Shown here: in pieces, positions 51,298-59,645 of the stretch
Numbering within the stretch: position 1 is the stretch's first letter
Layout of the letters: each line of letters opens with the position of its first letter
NCBI RefSeq assembly: GCF_031458235.1
Contig: NZ_JAVDYB010000001.1
Coordinates: 2,067,001 to 2,131,000 of the forward strand
DNA length: 64,000 bases
Reading direction: 5' to 3'
Source: Catenuloplanes atrovinosus
Lineage (GTDB): Bacteria > Actinomycetota > Actinomycetes > Mycobacteriales > Micromonosporaceae
Program-made: the position numbers and the translations under genes
Notes under the pieces: model-generated
The model's database searches: none
Told to the model about the DNA's origin: nothing
Seen by the model: the letters and a program-made list of their open reading frames with translations, nothing else

Positions 51298-51750
51298 TCA
51301 GAGGGTACGCACGGCGACGGTCTCGCCACCGGACAGCTCGCCGGTGGGGACGAAGCCGAGCCGGCGGTAGAACGGCTCCGGCCCGCCGTCGCGCGGCACG
51401 TAGGTCACGTAGAACCGCGTGTTGCCGCGCGAGCGCAGTTCCGCGCAGGCCGCCTCGACCGCGAATCGGCCGTAGCCCTTGCCCTGCTCGTCGGCCGCGA
51501 TGTTCAGCCGCCACAGCCCACAGCGGCGGTCGGTGTCGTCCGGGTCCTTCCACGGCAGGTCCACGAACGCCATCAGGAACCCCACCATCCGGTCACCGTC
51601 GTAGATCAGCCGCGGCCAGGCGTGCTCGCCCCACACGTACGCCTCCGCCAGTGACTTCTCGACGGAGGACACCAGGTCGCGCTGGTCCTCCCGGACCGAG
51701 AGCTTCAGCGCGTCCTCGTAGTTGCGCGGCGTGATCGGTTCCAGGCGCAT
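51298..51750 (-). CDS. GNAT-family N-acetyltransferase
   Basis: 150 residues from ATG 51750. Features: the N-terminal strand MRLEPITPRNYEDAL, LWRLNIAADEQGKGYGRFAVEAA with the acetyl-CoA Q-x-x-G-x-G/A motif (EQGKGYGR), and EPFYRRLGFVPTGE. The YDGDRMVGFLMAFVDLPWKDP stretch resembles spermidine/spermine-type or diamine acetyltransferases such as BltD/PaiA. Substrate unconfirmed. The DinB gene lies downstream within 2 bp. Confidence 0.92.
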   Translation of the reverse strand: MRLEPITPRNYEDALKLSVREDQRDLVSSVEKSLAEAYVWGEHAWPRLIYDGDRMVGFLMAFVDLPWKDPDDTDRRCGLWRLNIAADEQGKGYGRFAVEAACAELRSRGNTRFYVTYVPRDGGPEPFYRRLGFVPTGELSGGETVAVRTL

Positions 51751-51859
51751 ACCAGCAGGATAGGTGTCATGGGTGACCGACTTTCCGGTCCTTACCGCGG
51801 CCGATCGGCCCATCGTTCCTAACGCGAAATGTAAGGATAAATCGTAATCACTTGTGTGA

Positions 51860-51914
51860 GGACCATTACGGTCCGGACCGGACCAGATTGGTCCATGACG
51901 GACTACGTTGGTCC
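51860..51914 (+). promoter_or_regulatory. Three evenly spaced palindromes in front of the TetR-MMPL operon
   Basis: Three 15-bp dyads start at 51860, 51880 and 51900: GGACC-ATTAC-GGTCC, GGACC-AGATT-GGTCC and GGACT-ACGTT-GGTCC, exactly 20 bp apart. The third overlaps a TACGTT -10-like box (51904-51909), and the GTG start follows at 51917. Multiple TetR dimers could bind on one helix face. Confidence 0.8.
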
Positions 51915-51916
51915 AT

Positions 51917-52495
51917 GTGCCGCGACAGACGAAGGAAGAGATCGACGAGGAGATCGTCGAGCACGCGGCCGCGCTGTTCGCCCAGCACGGCTTCAAGGAC
52001 ACGTCCGTGCAGCGCATCGCGGACGCGGCCGGCTACTCCAAGACCGGACTGCTGCACCGCTTCCCGAACAAGGAGGCGCTGTGGGGCGCCGCCACCGGGA
52101 CCTGCGCGGCCGCCATGCGCGAGGTGGCGGAGACCGCCGCCGCGCTGCCGGACGGGCCCGCGCGCGACCGCGCGGTGATCGAGCAGCTGGTCGACCTGGC
52201 GCTGAGCAGCCCCGGGCTGGCCTCGCTGGCGCTGTCCTTCGTGGGCCGGGCCACCGAGCCCGGCGAGCAGGACCAGCTGGAGGGCATCGCGCGCCCGGTG
52301 ATGACCGCGTTCGGCGTGCAGCCCGGGACCACGGACGTGGGCCGGGTGGTGCGGGTGATCGCGGCGGCCGGCGCGCTCGCCGTCGCCACCGTGGCGCTGA
52401 GCCGCGACCAGCACCCGTTCGACCAGCTCAGAAGCGGTTCGATTCGCGACCACCTGATCGACGCGATCTACGACGCGCTCGGCCATCCCCGCTGA
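51917..52495 (+). CDS. TetR-family regulator of the MMPL exporter
   Basis: 192 residues. HTH at about 27-50 (TSVQRIADAAGYSKTGLLHRFPNKEAL); ligand-binding helices follow. GTG 51917 is preferred over TTG 51908 because it sits 7 bp after the predicted -10, giving a leaderless message. The exporter gene begins 22 bp after its stop. It is presumably autoregulated through the three upstream dyads and released by a substrate of the pump. Confidence 0.93.
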   Translation: MPRQTKEEIDEEIVEHAAALFAQHGFKDTSVQRIADAAGYSKTGLLHRFPNKEALWGAATGTCAAAMREVAETAAALPDGPARDRAVIEQLVDLALSSPGLASLALSFVGRATEPGEQDQLEGIARPVMTAFGVQPGTTDVGRVVRVIAAAGALAVATVALSRDQHPFDQLRSGSIRDHLIDAIYDALGHPR

Positions 52496-52517
52496 CAGCA
52501 CCGAGAGGAACATCGGC

Positions 52518-54734
52518 ATGGCAACCTTCCTGCATCGCCTGGGGCTGGGCTCGTTCCGGCACCGATGGGCGGTCACGCTCGTCTGGCTGGTGGTCTTCGT
52601 CGCCACCGGCGCCGGCGCGGCCACGCTCTCCGGCACCATGGCCACGTCGTTCAGCATTCCCGGCCAGGAGTCGACCACGGCGCTCGACCTGATCGACGAG
52701 CGGTTCGGCGGCGGCTCCGGCGCCACCGCGCAGGTCGTCGTGGCCGCCCCGGACGGCGCCACGGTCAGCGACCCGGCCGTCGCCGCGCAGATCACGGCGT
52801 ACGTGCAGAAGCTCGCCACGCTCCCCGGCGTGGTCGGCGCCAGCAACCCGTTCGACCCGCAGGCGCCGTCGGTCGCGCCGGACCGCAGCGCGGCGTACAG
52901 CACGGTCTCCTACGGCGTGCCCGCGCCCGAGATCACCGCGGAGCAGCGGGAGGCGCTGCTCGACGCGGTCGCCGAGGCGCGCGACGGCGGGCTGGACACC
53001 GAGGTCAGCGGCGAGGCGAGCCAGGAGAGCGGCGCGGACATCGGCGGCCCGGCCGAGGCAATCGGCGTGGTCGTGGCGCTGCTGGTGCTGGCCGTCACGT
53101 ACGGCTCGCTGATCGCGGCCGGCATGAACCTGCTCACCGCGATCGTCGGCGTCGGCATCGGCGCGCTCGGCATCACCACGCTCAGCGGCTTCGTCGACCT
53201 CCAGTCCACCACGCCGATCCTCGCGGTCATGCTCGGCCTCGCGGTCGGCATCGACTACACGCTGTTCATCGTCACCCGGTACCGGCACGAACTGCTGCAC
53301 GGCCGCGACCCCGAGTCCGCCACCGCGATGGCGGTCGGCACCGCCGGGTCCGCGGTCGTCACGGCCGGCATCACGGTCGTCATCGCGCTGGCCGGCCTCG
53401 CGGTCGCCGGCATCCCGTTCCTCACCGAGATGGGCATCGCAGCCGCCGCCACCATCGTCGTGGCGGTGCTGATCGCGATCACGCTGGTCCCCGCGGTGCT
53501 CGGCTTCATCGGCCGCCGCGCGCTGCCGAGGAAGCTGCGCGCCGCCGGCGCGGTCGACCCGGAGGAGCAGGGCCGGCCGTTCTACCGCGCGTGGGCCAAC
53601 GCGGTCACCCGGTTCCGCACGCTGAGCCTGCTGGCCGCGGTGGTCGTGCTGGGCGTCGTCTCGATCCCGTTCTTCTCCATGCAGACCACGCTGATCCAGA
53701 CGCCGCCGCCCGGCAGCACCCAGGAGCGGGCCCAGGCGCTGATCGCGGAGAAGTTCGGCCCCGGCTTCTCCGGCCCGCTGATCGTGCTGGTCGACGGCGC
53801 CGGCGCCGGCGCGCGCGCCACCGCGATCGCCGGCACGTTCCAGGGCCTCGACGGCGTGCGGTTCGCCGCCCCGTCCCGCGTCGCCGAGGGTGACGCCGCC
53901 GCCATGGTCACGGTCGTCGCCACGTCCGCGCCGGACAGCCAGGAGACCAAGGATCTGGTCCACGACCTGCGCGCCGCCGTGGACGAGGCCGGCGACGACC
54001 GGATCTACGTGACCGGCCAGACCGCGATCAGCGTGGACGTGGCCGAGAAGCTGGACGAGGCGCTGCCGCGCTACCTGGTCCTGGTGGTCGGGCTCGCGCT
54101 GCTGCTGCTGGTGCTGGTCTTCCGGTCGCTGCTGGTGCCGGTGGTCGGCGTGCTCGGCTTCCTGCTCACCATCGGCTCCGCGCTGGGCGCGACCACCGCG
54201 GTCTTCCAGTGGGGCTGGCTCAACGAGCTGGTCAACACGGAGATCGAGGCGCCGCTGCTGAGCCTGGCCCCGATCATCGTGATCGGCATCCTGTTCGGCC
54301 TGGCCATGGACTACCAGGTCTTCCTGGTCTCCCGGATGCACGAGGCGCACGCGCACGGCGCCTCGCCGCGGGACGCCGTGATCACCGGCTTCAAGCAGGC
54401 CGCGCCGGTCGTGGTCGCGGCGGCCACCATCATGTTCGCGGTCTTCGCCGGCTTCGTGCCGGAGGGCAACGACACGATCAAGCCGATCGCGTTCGCGCTG
54501 GCCGTCGGCATCCTGTTCGACGCCATCATCGTCCGCATGATCGCGGTCCCGGCCGCGCTCGGCCTGCTCGGCCGCGCCGCCTGGTGGCTGCCGTCCTGGC
54601 TGCGCTGGCTGCCGGTGCTGGACGTGGAGGGCGCGGCACTGGAGCGCGCCGTGCCGGCCGCCACCGTCACCGAGACGACGGAGACCAGCCCGGCCGCGAC
54701 CACGCCCTCGTCGGCCTCCTCGGCCCAGGGCTGA
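52518..54734 (+). CDS. MMPL-family transporter (RND superfamily)
   Basis: 738 residues. Twelve membrane helices in two halves, each with a large extracytoplasmic loop (about 45-180 and 395-520). The conserved proton-relay Asp-Tyr pairs appear in both halves: GIDYTLFIVTRY and AMDYQVFLVSRMHE. The actinobacterial MMPL family exports lipids, siderophores or drugs. AGAGGAA serves as ribosome site. It forms an operon with the TetR gene; the C-terminal 40 residues are Thr/Ser/Ala-rich and probably disordered. Confidence 0.95.
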   Translation: MATFLHRLGLGSFRHRWAVTLVWLVVFVATGAGAATLSGTMATSFSIPGQESTTALDLIDERFGGGSGATAQVVVAAPDGATVSDPAVAAQITAYVQKLATLPGVVGASNPFDPQAPSVAPDRSAAYSTVSYGVPAPEITAEQREALLDAVAEARDGGLDTEVSGEASQESGADIGGPAEAIGVVVALLVLAVTYGSLIAAGMNLLTAIVGVGIGALGITTLSGFVDLQSTTPILAVMLGLAVGIDYTLFIVTRYRHELLHGRDPESATAMAVGTAGSAVVTAGITVVIALAGLAVAGIPFLTEMGIAAAATIVVAVLIAITLVPAVLGFIGRRALPRKLRAAGAVDPEEQGRPFYRAWANAVTRFRTLSLLAAVVVLGVVSIPFFSMQTTLIQTPPPGSTQERAQALIAEKFGPGFSGPLIVLVDGAGAGARATAIAGTFQGLDGVRFAAPSRVAEGDAAAMVTVVATSAPDSQETKDLVHDLRAAVDEAGDDRIYVTGQTAISVDVAEKLDEALPRYLVLVVGLALLLLVLVFRSLLVPVVGVLGFLLTIGSALGATTAVFQWGWLNELVNTEIEAPLLSLAPIIVIGILFGLAMDYQVFLVSRMHEAHAHGASPRDAVITGFKQAAPVVVAAATIMFAVFAGFVPEGNDTIKPIAFALAVGILFDAIIVRMIAVPAALGLLGRAAWWLPSWLRWLPVLDVEGAALERAVPAATVTETTETSPAATTPSSASSAQG

Positions 54735-54749
54735 CCCACGGGGTGGGTC
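54733..54749. terminator. Small hairpin at the end of the TetR-MMPL operon
   Basis: GACCCAC-ggg-GTGGGTC, a perfect 7-bp stem starting within the MMPL stop codon. Confidence 0.55.
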
Positions 54750-54853
54750 CTCTCCCGTTGATCGTTATCCGCTCGTGTCCTCTGAGCAGGTCTGACGGCC
54801 GTCGCGGCCGGGAAGACAGGACGCCTTGACGATCTTCAAACGGGGGAGGACCC

Positions 54854-55270
54854 ATGACCGCGGTTGTCGAGCCCACCACGGCGCACGGTGACGATCTGGA
54901 GCAGCGCCGCGCCAAGATACGCCGACGGCAGCTGCTGATGGCGGTGGAGCAGTGGGCGCCGGCCTACCGCGACGTGGCCGGCGGCTGGCTGCGGTACGTC
55001 GCCGAGATCACCGGCGCCACCGAGGAGGAACGCGCCTGGCTGGAGCAGCAGGTCGCGGCGCACGGTCTGCCGGAGGCCGTCCGTACCGACTGGTTCGAGC
55101 TGCGTCTCGCCCAGGGGCGGGAGGCGAACGCGGGCGCGACCGCGGCGTTCCTGGCCGGCGACTTCGGCCGGGCGCGCGACCTGATCGACGAGGCCCGGGC
55201 GTGCGGCGCGGTGCTGGAGACCGAGTGGGAGCACCTGCACGAGTTCATCACCGCCCGCACCCAAGGGTGA
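54854..55270 (+). CDS. Hypothetical small helical protein
   Basis: 138 residues after GGGGGAGG. The sequence is soluble, rich in Ala, Glu, Arg and Trp (six Trp), and predicted almost all helical; it has no cysteine pair, signal or membrane segment. Segments such as QWAPAYRDVAGGW and GREANAGATAAFLAGDFGRARDLIDEARACG have no family I recognise. It stands alone between the MMPL operon and the PfkB kinase. Confidence 0.6.
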   Translation: MTAVVEPTTAHGDDLEQRRAKIRRRQLLMAVEQWAPAYRDVAGGWLRYVAEITGATEEERAWLEQQVAAHGLPEAVRTDWFELRLAQGREANAGATAAFLAGDFGRARDLIDEARACGAVLETEWEHLHEFITARTQG

Positions 55271-55334
55271 CACTCAGGAAACTCACAGTGACCTCCGGGG
55301 GTGATCCCGCGGAATTCCGGGCATCAGGGGCGGC

Positions 55335-56261
55335 ATGGATGCGCGCGTCATGGTGTTCTCGGCCGTACCGATCCTGACCGTCACGATCGAGGACCGGGCG
55401 GACCGGCCCGAGCTGCACGTGCACGCGGGCGGCCAGGGCGTCTGGATGTCCCGCATGATCGCGGCGCTCGGCGTGCCGGTGACGCTCTGCGTCTCTCTCG
55501 GCGGCGAGACCGGTGACGTCGTCCGCACCCGGCTCGGCGGCGGGAACGGCGACAACATCGACGTCCGGTCCGTGAAGCGCGACTCGGGCACCGGCTGGTA
55601 CGTGCACGACCGCCGCAGCGGCGAGCGCGACGAGATCGCCAGCGACGGCGGCGAACCGCTCACCCGGCACGACCTCGACGAGCTCTACGGGCTCGCGCTC
55701 ACCGAGGGCCTGCGCTCGCCGGTCGCCGTGCTCAGCGGCTCGGCCGACCCCGGCGTGGTCGACCCGGACATCTACCGCCGGCTCGCCGCGGACCTCGGCA
55801 ACAACGACGTGACCGTGGTCGTGGACCTCTCCGGCGACGATCTGACCGCGGTCCTGCGCGGCAGGCCCGCGTTCGTCAAGGTCAGCCACGAGGAGCTGAT
55901 CAACGCGGGCCGCGCCTCCGGCGACGACGAGAAGGCGCTGATCGAGGCCGGCCGTGGCGTGCTGGACGAGGGCGCCGGCGCGGTGCTGATCAGCCGCCCG
56001 CACGCGCCCAGCCTCGCCATCTTCGACGGCCGGGTGGTCACGGTGGAGCCGCCCGCGCTGGAGGTCGCCGACCACCGCGGCGCGGGCGACTCGATGACCG
56101 CCGGCATCGCATCCGTCCTCGCCCGCGGCGGCGACATGGAGGAGGCGGTGCGCACCGGTGCCGCGGCCGGCGCGCTCAACGTCACCCGCCACGGCCTCGG
56201 CACCGGCAACGCCGAGGCGATCGCGGAGCTGATCGGCCGCGTCCGCGTCGAGAACCGCTGA
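55335..56261 (+). CDS. PfkB-family carbohydrate kinase (1-phosphofructokinase-like)
   Basis: 308 residues. The ribokinase fold shows the substrate-binding HAGGQGVWMSRM near residue 29 (GGKGxN position) and the anion-hole/catalytic DHRGAGDSMTAG near residue 249 with Asp as base. SGSADPGVV and VVVDLSGDDL match tagatose-6-phosphate/fructose-1-phosphate kinases of this branch. It phosphorylates a sugar or sugar phosphate with ATP. No PTS or sugar operon is next to it. ATG 55335 is the only good start. Confidence 0.88.
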   Translation: MDARVMVFSAVPILTVTIEDRADRPELHVHAGGQGVWMSRMIAALGVPVTLCVSLGGETGDVVRTRLGGGNGDNIDVRSVKRDSGTGWYVHDRRSGERDEIASDGGEPLTRHDLDELYGLALTEGLRSPVAVLSGSADPGVVDPDIYRRLAADLGNNDVTVVVDLSGDDLTAVLRGRPAFVKVSHEELINAGRASGDDEKALIEAGRGVLDEGAGAVLISRPHAPSLAIFDGRVVTVEPPALEVADHRGAGDSMTAGIASVLARGGDMEEAVRTGAAAGALNVTRHGLGTGNAEAIAELIGRVRVENR

Positions 56262-56302
56262 TTCGCCGCTCGCCGGCCCGGGCGGATTGTTATGGTTCGG
56301 GC

Positions 56303-56821
56303 ATGTTGCCGGTGACCGAGAGCACGCTGGTCGTGCGCACTGACTTCGCCGACCCGGACGCGTGGGCGCGGGTCCGCCGCGCCGTCGCCGAGCCACCCGG
56401 GCGCGACCTGATCAGCGCCGCGTTCACGTTCGTCGACGATCCCGCCCACGCCGGGCTGAGCCCCCGGCGGGCGCTGGAACTGGTGCCGCCGCGGCCGTCG
56501 CACCCGATGATCGCGCTGGCCGACAGCGTCACCATGTCCTCGCCGTACCTGCCGCTGCTCGTGGTCGACCTGGCCGACGATCCCGGCGGCACGTTCCGGT
56601 CCGCGCCGGAGGTGCTCTGGCACGTCGCCAGCAGCCTGTTCGTGGCGCCCGGCTACTTCCACGAGTACGTCCGCAGCGTCGACCCGGACGGCATCTACCG
56701 CTGCGGCGGCCGGGACGGCCAGATCAAGGTGCTGTCCGCGATCGCGTCGCTCAAGGGTGTCCCGTTCGACGCCGACGACTACGACTTCACCGACGCCCCG
56801 GCCGCGTCCCGCCGGCGCTGA
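56303..56821 (+). CDS. Conserved hypothetical protein, possibly DUF6924-like
   Basis: 172 residues, soluble. Starts with STLVVRTDFADPDAWARVRRAV, then FTFVDDPAHAGLSP, ALELVPPRP and DDPGGTFRSAPEVLWHVASSLFV, a pattern I associate from memory with short actinobacterial proteins labelled DUF6924; this is tentative. Some relatives sit in immunity or toxin contexts, but nothing of that kind is visible here. It starts 41 bp after the kinase stop. Confidence 0.65.
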   Translation: MLPVTESTLVVRTDFADPDAWARVRRAVAEPPGRDLISAAFTFVDDPAHAGLSPRRALELVPPRPSHPMIALADSVTMSSPYLPLLVVDLADDPGGTFRSAPEVLWHVASSLFVAPGYFHEYVRSVDPDGIYRCGGRDGQIKVLSAIASLKGVPFDADDYDFTDAPAASRRR

Positions 56822-56857
56822 ACCTCTTCCCCGTCGCGCGACGCGCCGCGGCCGTGT

Positions 56858-57271
56858 CTAGCGGCGGATCAGGCGCCGCAGGACCGGGATCGCGCCGGTG
56901 GCGAGCAGCGCCCACGCGACCAGCATCGGCTGGAACAGCAGCCGCACGCCGCGGGCCAGGTCCGTGTCCAGGCCGAAGGCGTCGCGCTGCTCGGTGAACT
57001 GGGCGACGTTGCCGGGAAACACCGCGACCAGGAACGCGGCCGTGATCGCGCCCACCAGGCCCCGCGCGGGCTGCCGCCACACCACCAGCAGCGCCAGGCC
57101 CAGCGCGACCTCGACCACGCCGGACGCGACCACCACCAGGTCGGCGTCCAGCGGGAGCCACGGCGGCACCTGCGCCTGGAACTGGCGCCGCAGCACCGTG
57201 AGATGACCGGTGCCGGCGCCCAGCAACCCCAGCCCCAGCAGCACCTGCGCCACGATCGCGACCACGGGCAT
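56858..57271 (-). CDS. DoxX-like four-helix membrane protein
   Basis: 137 residues, four membrane helices: VVAIVAQVLLGLGLLGAGTGH, LVVVASGVVEVALGLALLVV, GAITAAFLVAVFPGNVAQF, LLFQPMLVAWALLATGAIP. The GNVAQFTEQRDAFGL block resembles DoxX/DoxD-related proteins. A role in membrane redox or as an uncharacterised transporter is possible. It begins 2 bp after the CutC stop on the same strand and is likely in one operon with it. Confidence 0.82.
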   Translation of the reverse strand: MPVVAIVAQVLLGLGLLGAGTGHLTVLRRQFQAQVPPWLPLDADLVVVASGVVEVALGLALLVVWRQPARGLVGAITAAFLVAVFPGNVAQFTEQRDAFGLDTDLARGVRLLFQPMLVAWALLATGAIPVLRRLIRR

Positions 57272-57273
57272 GG

Positions 57274-57951
57274 TCAGGACAGGTCCGTGCGCCACGCGGC
57301 GACCAGCGACGCGTCGACCGGCAGGTCCCAGCGGCCGTCCGGGCGTACCGCGCCGCCGGTGTGAAAGGCCGTCACGCCGGCCGCGCGCAGCGGGGCCAGG
57401 TGCGGGCGGCGCAGGCCGCCGCCGGCCAGCACCGGCACGCCCGCGGCCGCCTCCGCGGCCAGCACGGACAGGCCGTCGGCGACGCCGGCCGGTCCGCCGG
57501 CGGTCAGCACGCAGTCGAGGCCGGGCAGGCCGCGCAGCGACGCCCACAGCGCGGCGCGGTCGGTGGCGTGGTCGATCGCACGGTGGAACGTCCAGGGCGC
57601 GCCGTCCAGCACGTCCAGCACCTCGCAGACCGCGGGCAGGTCCAGGTCGCCGGCGGGGGAGAGGAAGCCGAGCACGAACTCGGCCGCGCCCGCGCCCCGG
57701 ACCGCCTTGGCGGCGTGCCGCAGCGCGGTCAGGTCGTGCGGGGCGAAGCCGTCGCGGTCGCGCAGCATCACCCGGACCGGGATGTCGACGGCCGCGCACA
57801 CCGCCTCCACCGTGGCCGGGTCCGGCGTCAGGCCGCCCGCGTCCATGTCGCTGACCAGCTCGATCCGGTCGGCGCCGGCGTCGGCGGCGCGGCGGGCGTC
57901 GGCGGGGCCGAGCGCGATGACTTCCAGGAGCGGGCGCGACATAGGCGGCAT
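57274..57951 (-). CDS. cutC: CutC family protein
   Basis: 225 residues, TIM barrel. LLEVIALGPADARRAADAGADRIELVSDMDAGGLTPD is split across the usual first two strands, followed by VRVMLRDRDGF, FHRAIDHATD and the loop LTAGGPAGVADG. Historically called a copper homeostasis protein, although its role in copper handling is disputed. ATG 57951 or 57942 may be used. Operon with the DoxX-like gene downstream. Confidence 0.92.
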   Translation of the reverse strand: MPPMSRPLLEVIALGPADARRAADAGADRIELVSDMDAGGLTPDPATVEAVCAAVDIPVRVMLRDRDGFAPHDLTALRHAAKAVRGAGAAEFVLGFLSPAGDLDLPAVCEVLDVLDGAPWTFHRAIDHATDRAALWASLRGLPGLDCVLTAGGPAGVADGLSVLAAEAAAGVPVLAGGGLRRPHLAPLRAAGVTAFHTGGAVRPDGRWDLPVDASLVAAWRTDLS

Positions 57952-58013
57952 GGTCCCATATGCGCCGCATGCTCCACGTCGATCACCGCTGTGATCTCCC
58001 GTACCCCGCGAAT

Positions 58014-58451
58014 TCACCGAAGTCGCTTGCTGAACCGCTCGTGCGCCGACTGCTTGGTGATCCCGAGCGCCTGCCCGATCTCCATCCAGGAGGCGCCGCC
58101 GGCCCGCGCGGCCGCGACCGCCTCGTCCAGCAGCGTGCGGTGCCAGCGCTCCACGTCGGCCAGCACGCCGAGTGACTGGAGCGGCCAGCGCGCGGTCAGG
58201 TCCTCGATCGCGGCGCGCAGCGTGTCCGACCGGTGCATCATCCAGTCCGGCGGCGCCATCGCGAAGTGCGGCCGCATGTGGTCCAGCCACTCCGACGTGG
58301 CCCGCATCCGCCCGGTCTCGTCCGGGGGCAGGTCGGCGGAGCCGGCCCAGCCGCAGGAGCAGACCGGCCGGTGCGCGATCACGTCCCCGCCGGGCCCGGT
58401 CGGCGACGTGATCGTGCCTTCGTGGCCGGGCAGGGAGATCTCGATCCGCAC
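58014..58451 (-). CDS. CSCGW-motif / C-terminal HTH protein (second paralogue)
   Basis: 145 residues. N-terminal strands, the motif CSCGWAG (Cys31, Cys33), then His58 and His62, a possible C-x-C...H-x3-H zinc site. The C-terminal HTH is AGGASWMEIGQALGITKQSAHERF, similar to sigma region 4 or small regulators. GTG 58451 lies just after a TAGACT -10-like box; GTG 58457 is an alternative. It is divergent from the serine hydrolase across two identical-geometry palindromes, which it probably binds. Confidence 0.75.
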   Translation of the reverse strand: MRIEISLPGHEGTITSPTGPGGDVIAHRPVCSCGWAGSADLPPDETGRMRATSEWLDHMRPHFAMAPPDWMMHRSDTLRAAIEDLTARWPLQSLGVLADVERWHRTLLDEAVAAARAGGASWMEIGQALGITKQSAHERFSKRLR

Positions 58452-58470
58452 GACCACGCAGTCTATGCCG

Positions 58471-58509
58471 GTCAGGCTTCCCTGACCGCAGAAGTCAGGA
58501 TATCCTGAC
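58471..58509. promoter_or_regulatory. Paired palindromes between the HTH gene and the serine hydrolase
   Basis: Two 16-bp dyads of the form GTCAGG-N4-CCTGAC: 58471-58486 (centre CTTC) and 58494-58509 (centre ATAT, fully symmetric), 23 bp apart. The second contains TATCCT (58501-58506), a -10-like box whose predicted transcript starts at the hydrolase ATG (58515). Confidence 0.82.
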
Positions 58510-58514
58510 GAGCC

Positions 58515-59645
58515 ATGACGAGCATCGAAGGTACGGTGGCGCCCGGCTACGAGCGGGTCGCCGAGGCGTTCGCGGCGAACCTGGCGCTGGAGGCGGGCGC
58601 CGCGGTCGCGGTCTACCGGCACGGCGAGCCGGTCGTCGACCTGTGGGGCGGCGTGGCCGACCCGGGCACCGGCCGGCCGTGGCGGCGCGACACGCTCCAG
58701 GTGGTCTACTCGACCACCAAGGCGCTCCCGTCCGCCTGCGCGTGCCTGCTGGCCGAGCGCGGCGTGCTCGACCTGGACGCGCCGGTCGCGGCGTACTGGC
58801 CGGAGTTCGCGGCCGGCGGCAAGGACCGCATCCCGGTCCGCTGGCTGCTCACCCACCAGGCCGGGCTGTCCGCGCTGCCCCGCATGCCGCTGGCCGACCT
58901 CTACGCCTGGCACCCGGTGATCGAACGGTTGGCGGCCGCCGTGCCGGAGTGGGAGCCCGGCACCGCCATCGGCTACCACGCGCTGACCTTCGGCTGGCTG
59001 GTCGGCGAGGTGATCCGGCGCGCCGACGGCCGCACCCCCGGGCGGTTCTTCGCGGACGAGATCGCGGCGCCGCTCGGCCTGGATCTCCACATCGGCCTGC
59101 CGCCGTCCGAACTGGACCGGCGGGCGAGGGTGATCACGGCGCCGGGGGAGCGGGAGGCGCTCGCCCGCCTCGATCCGGCCGCGCTCGCGACCCGCACCCT
59201 GGTGATCAGCGACGAGCCGCTCGACCTCGACGCGCCGGACGCGCTCACCTGCGAGCTGCCGTCCGTCAACGGCGTCGGCACCGCCCGCGCGCTGGCCCGC
59301 TTCTACGCCGCGCTGATCGGCGAGGTGGACGGCGTCCGCGTCCTCGCGCCGGAGACGCTGCGCGCCGCCACGTCCGAGCAGGCCGCCGGGCCGGACGTGG
59401 TGATGGGCGTGCCCAGCCGGGTCGGGCTCGGGTTCGGGCTGCCGTCGCCGGAGGTCCCGTGGTACTCGCCGTCCGCGTTCGGCTTCCCCGGGCACGGCGG
59501 CTCGCTCGGCTACGCGGACCCGGAGACCGGCATCGCGTTCGGCTACCTGATGAACCGGCTCCACGCCGACTACGCGCGGCCGGACCCGCGCGCCGCGAAC
59601 CTGATCCGCGCGGTCCGTGCCGCCGTCAGCCCAGCCGGGCGGTGA
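58515..59645 (+). CDS. Serine hydrolase of the beta-lactamase/esterase (class C-like) family
   Basis: 376 residues, cytoplasmic (no signal peptide). SxxK motif STTK with Ser66/Lys69, Tyr153 in GYHALTFGW at the YxN position, and GHGG near the C terminus in place of KTG. This matches EstB-type esterases and D-aminopeptidase relatives, which hydrolyse short esters or peptides. ATG 58515 gives a leaderless message from a promoter covered by the palindrome pair. The last 20 bp overlap the convergent RskA-like gene. Confidence 0.92.
   Translation: MTSIEGTVAPGYERVAEAFAANLALEAGAAVAVYRHGEPVVDLWGGVADPGTGRPWRRDTLQVVYSTTKALPSACACLLAERGVLDLDAPVAAYWPEFAAGGKDRIPVRWLLTHQAGLSALPRMPLADLYAWHPVIERLAAAVPEWEPGTAIGYHALTFGWLVGEVIRRADGRTPGRFFADEIAAPLGLDLHIGLPPSELDRRARVITAPGEREALARLDPAALATRTLVISDEPLDLDAPDALTCELPSVNGVGTARALARFYAALIGEVDGVRVLAPETLRAATSEQAAGPDVVMGVPSRVGLGFGLPSPEVPWYSPSAFGFPGHGGSLGYADPETGIAFGYLMNRLHADYARPDPRAANLIRAVRAAVSPAGR

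Noticed and set aside
56845-56870. GTGTCTAGCGGCGGATC near the DoxX-like stop, similar to the mobile-element end
   Set aside because: Only part of the 15-mer matches, with an insertion and in a different relation to the stop codon; likely chance.
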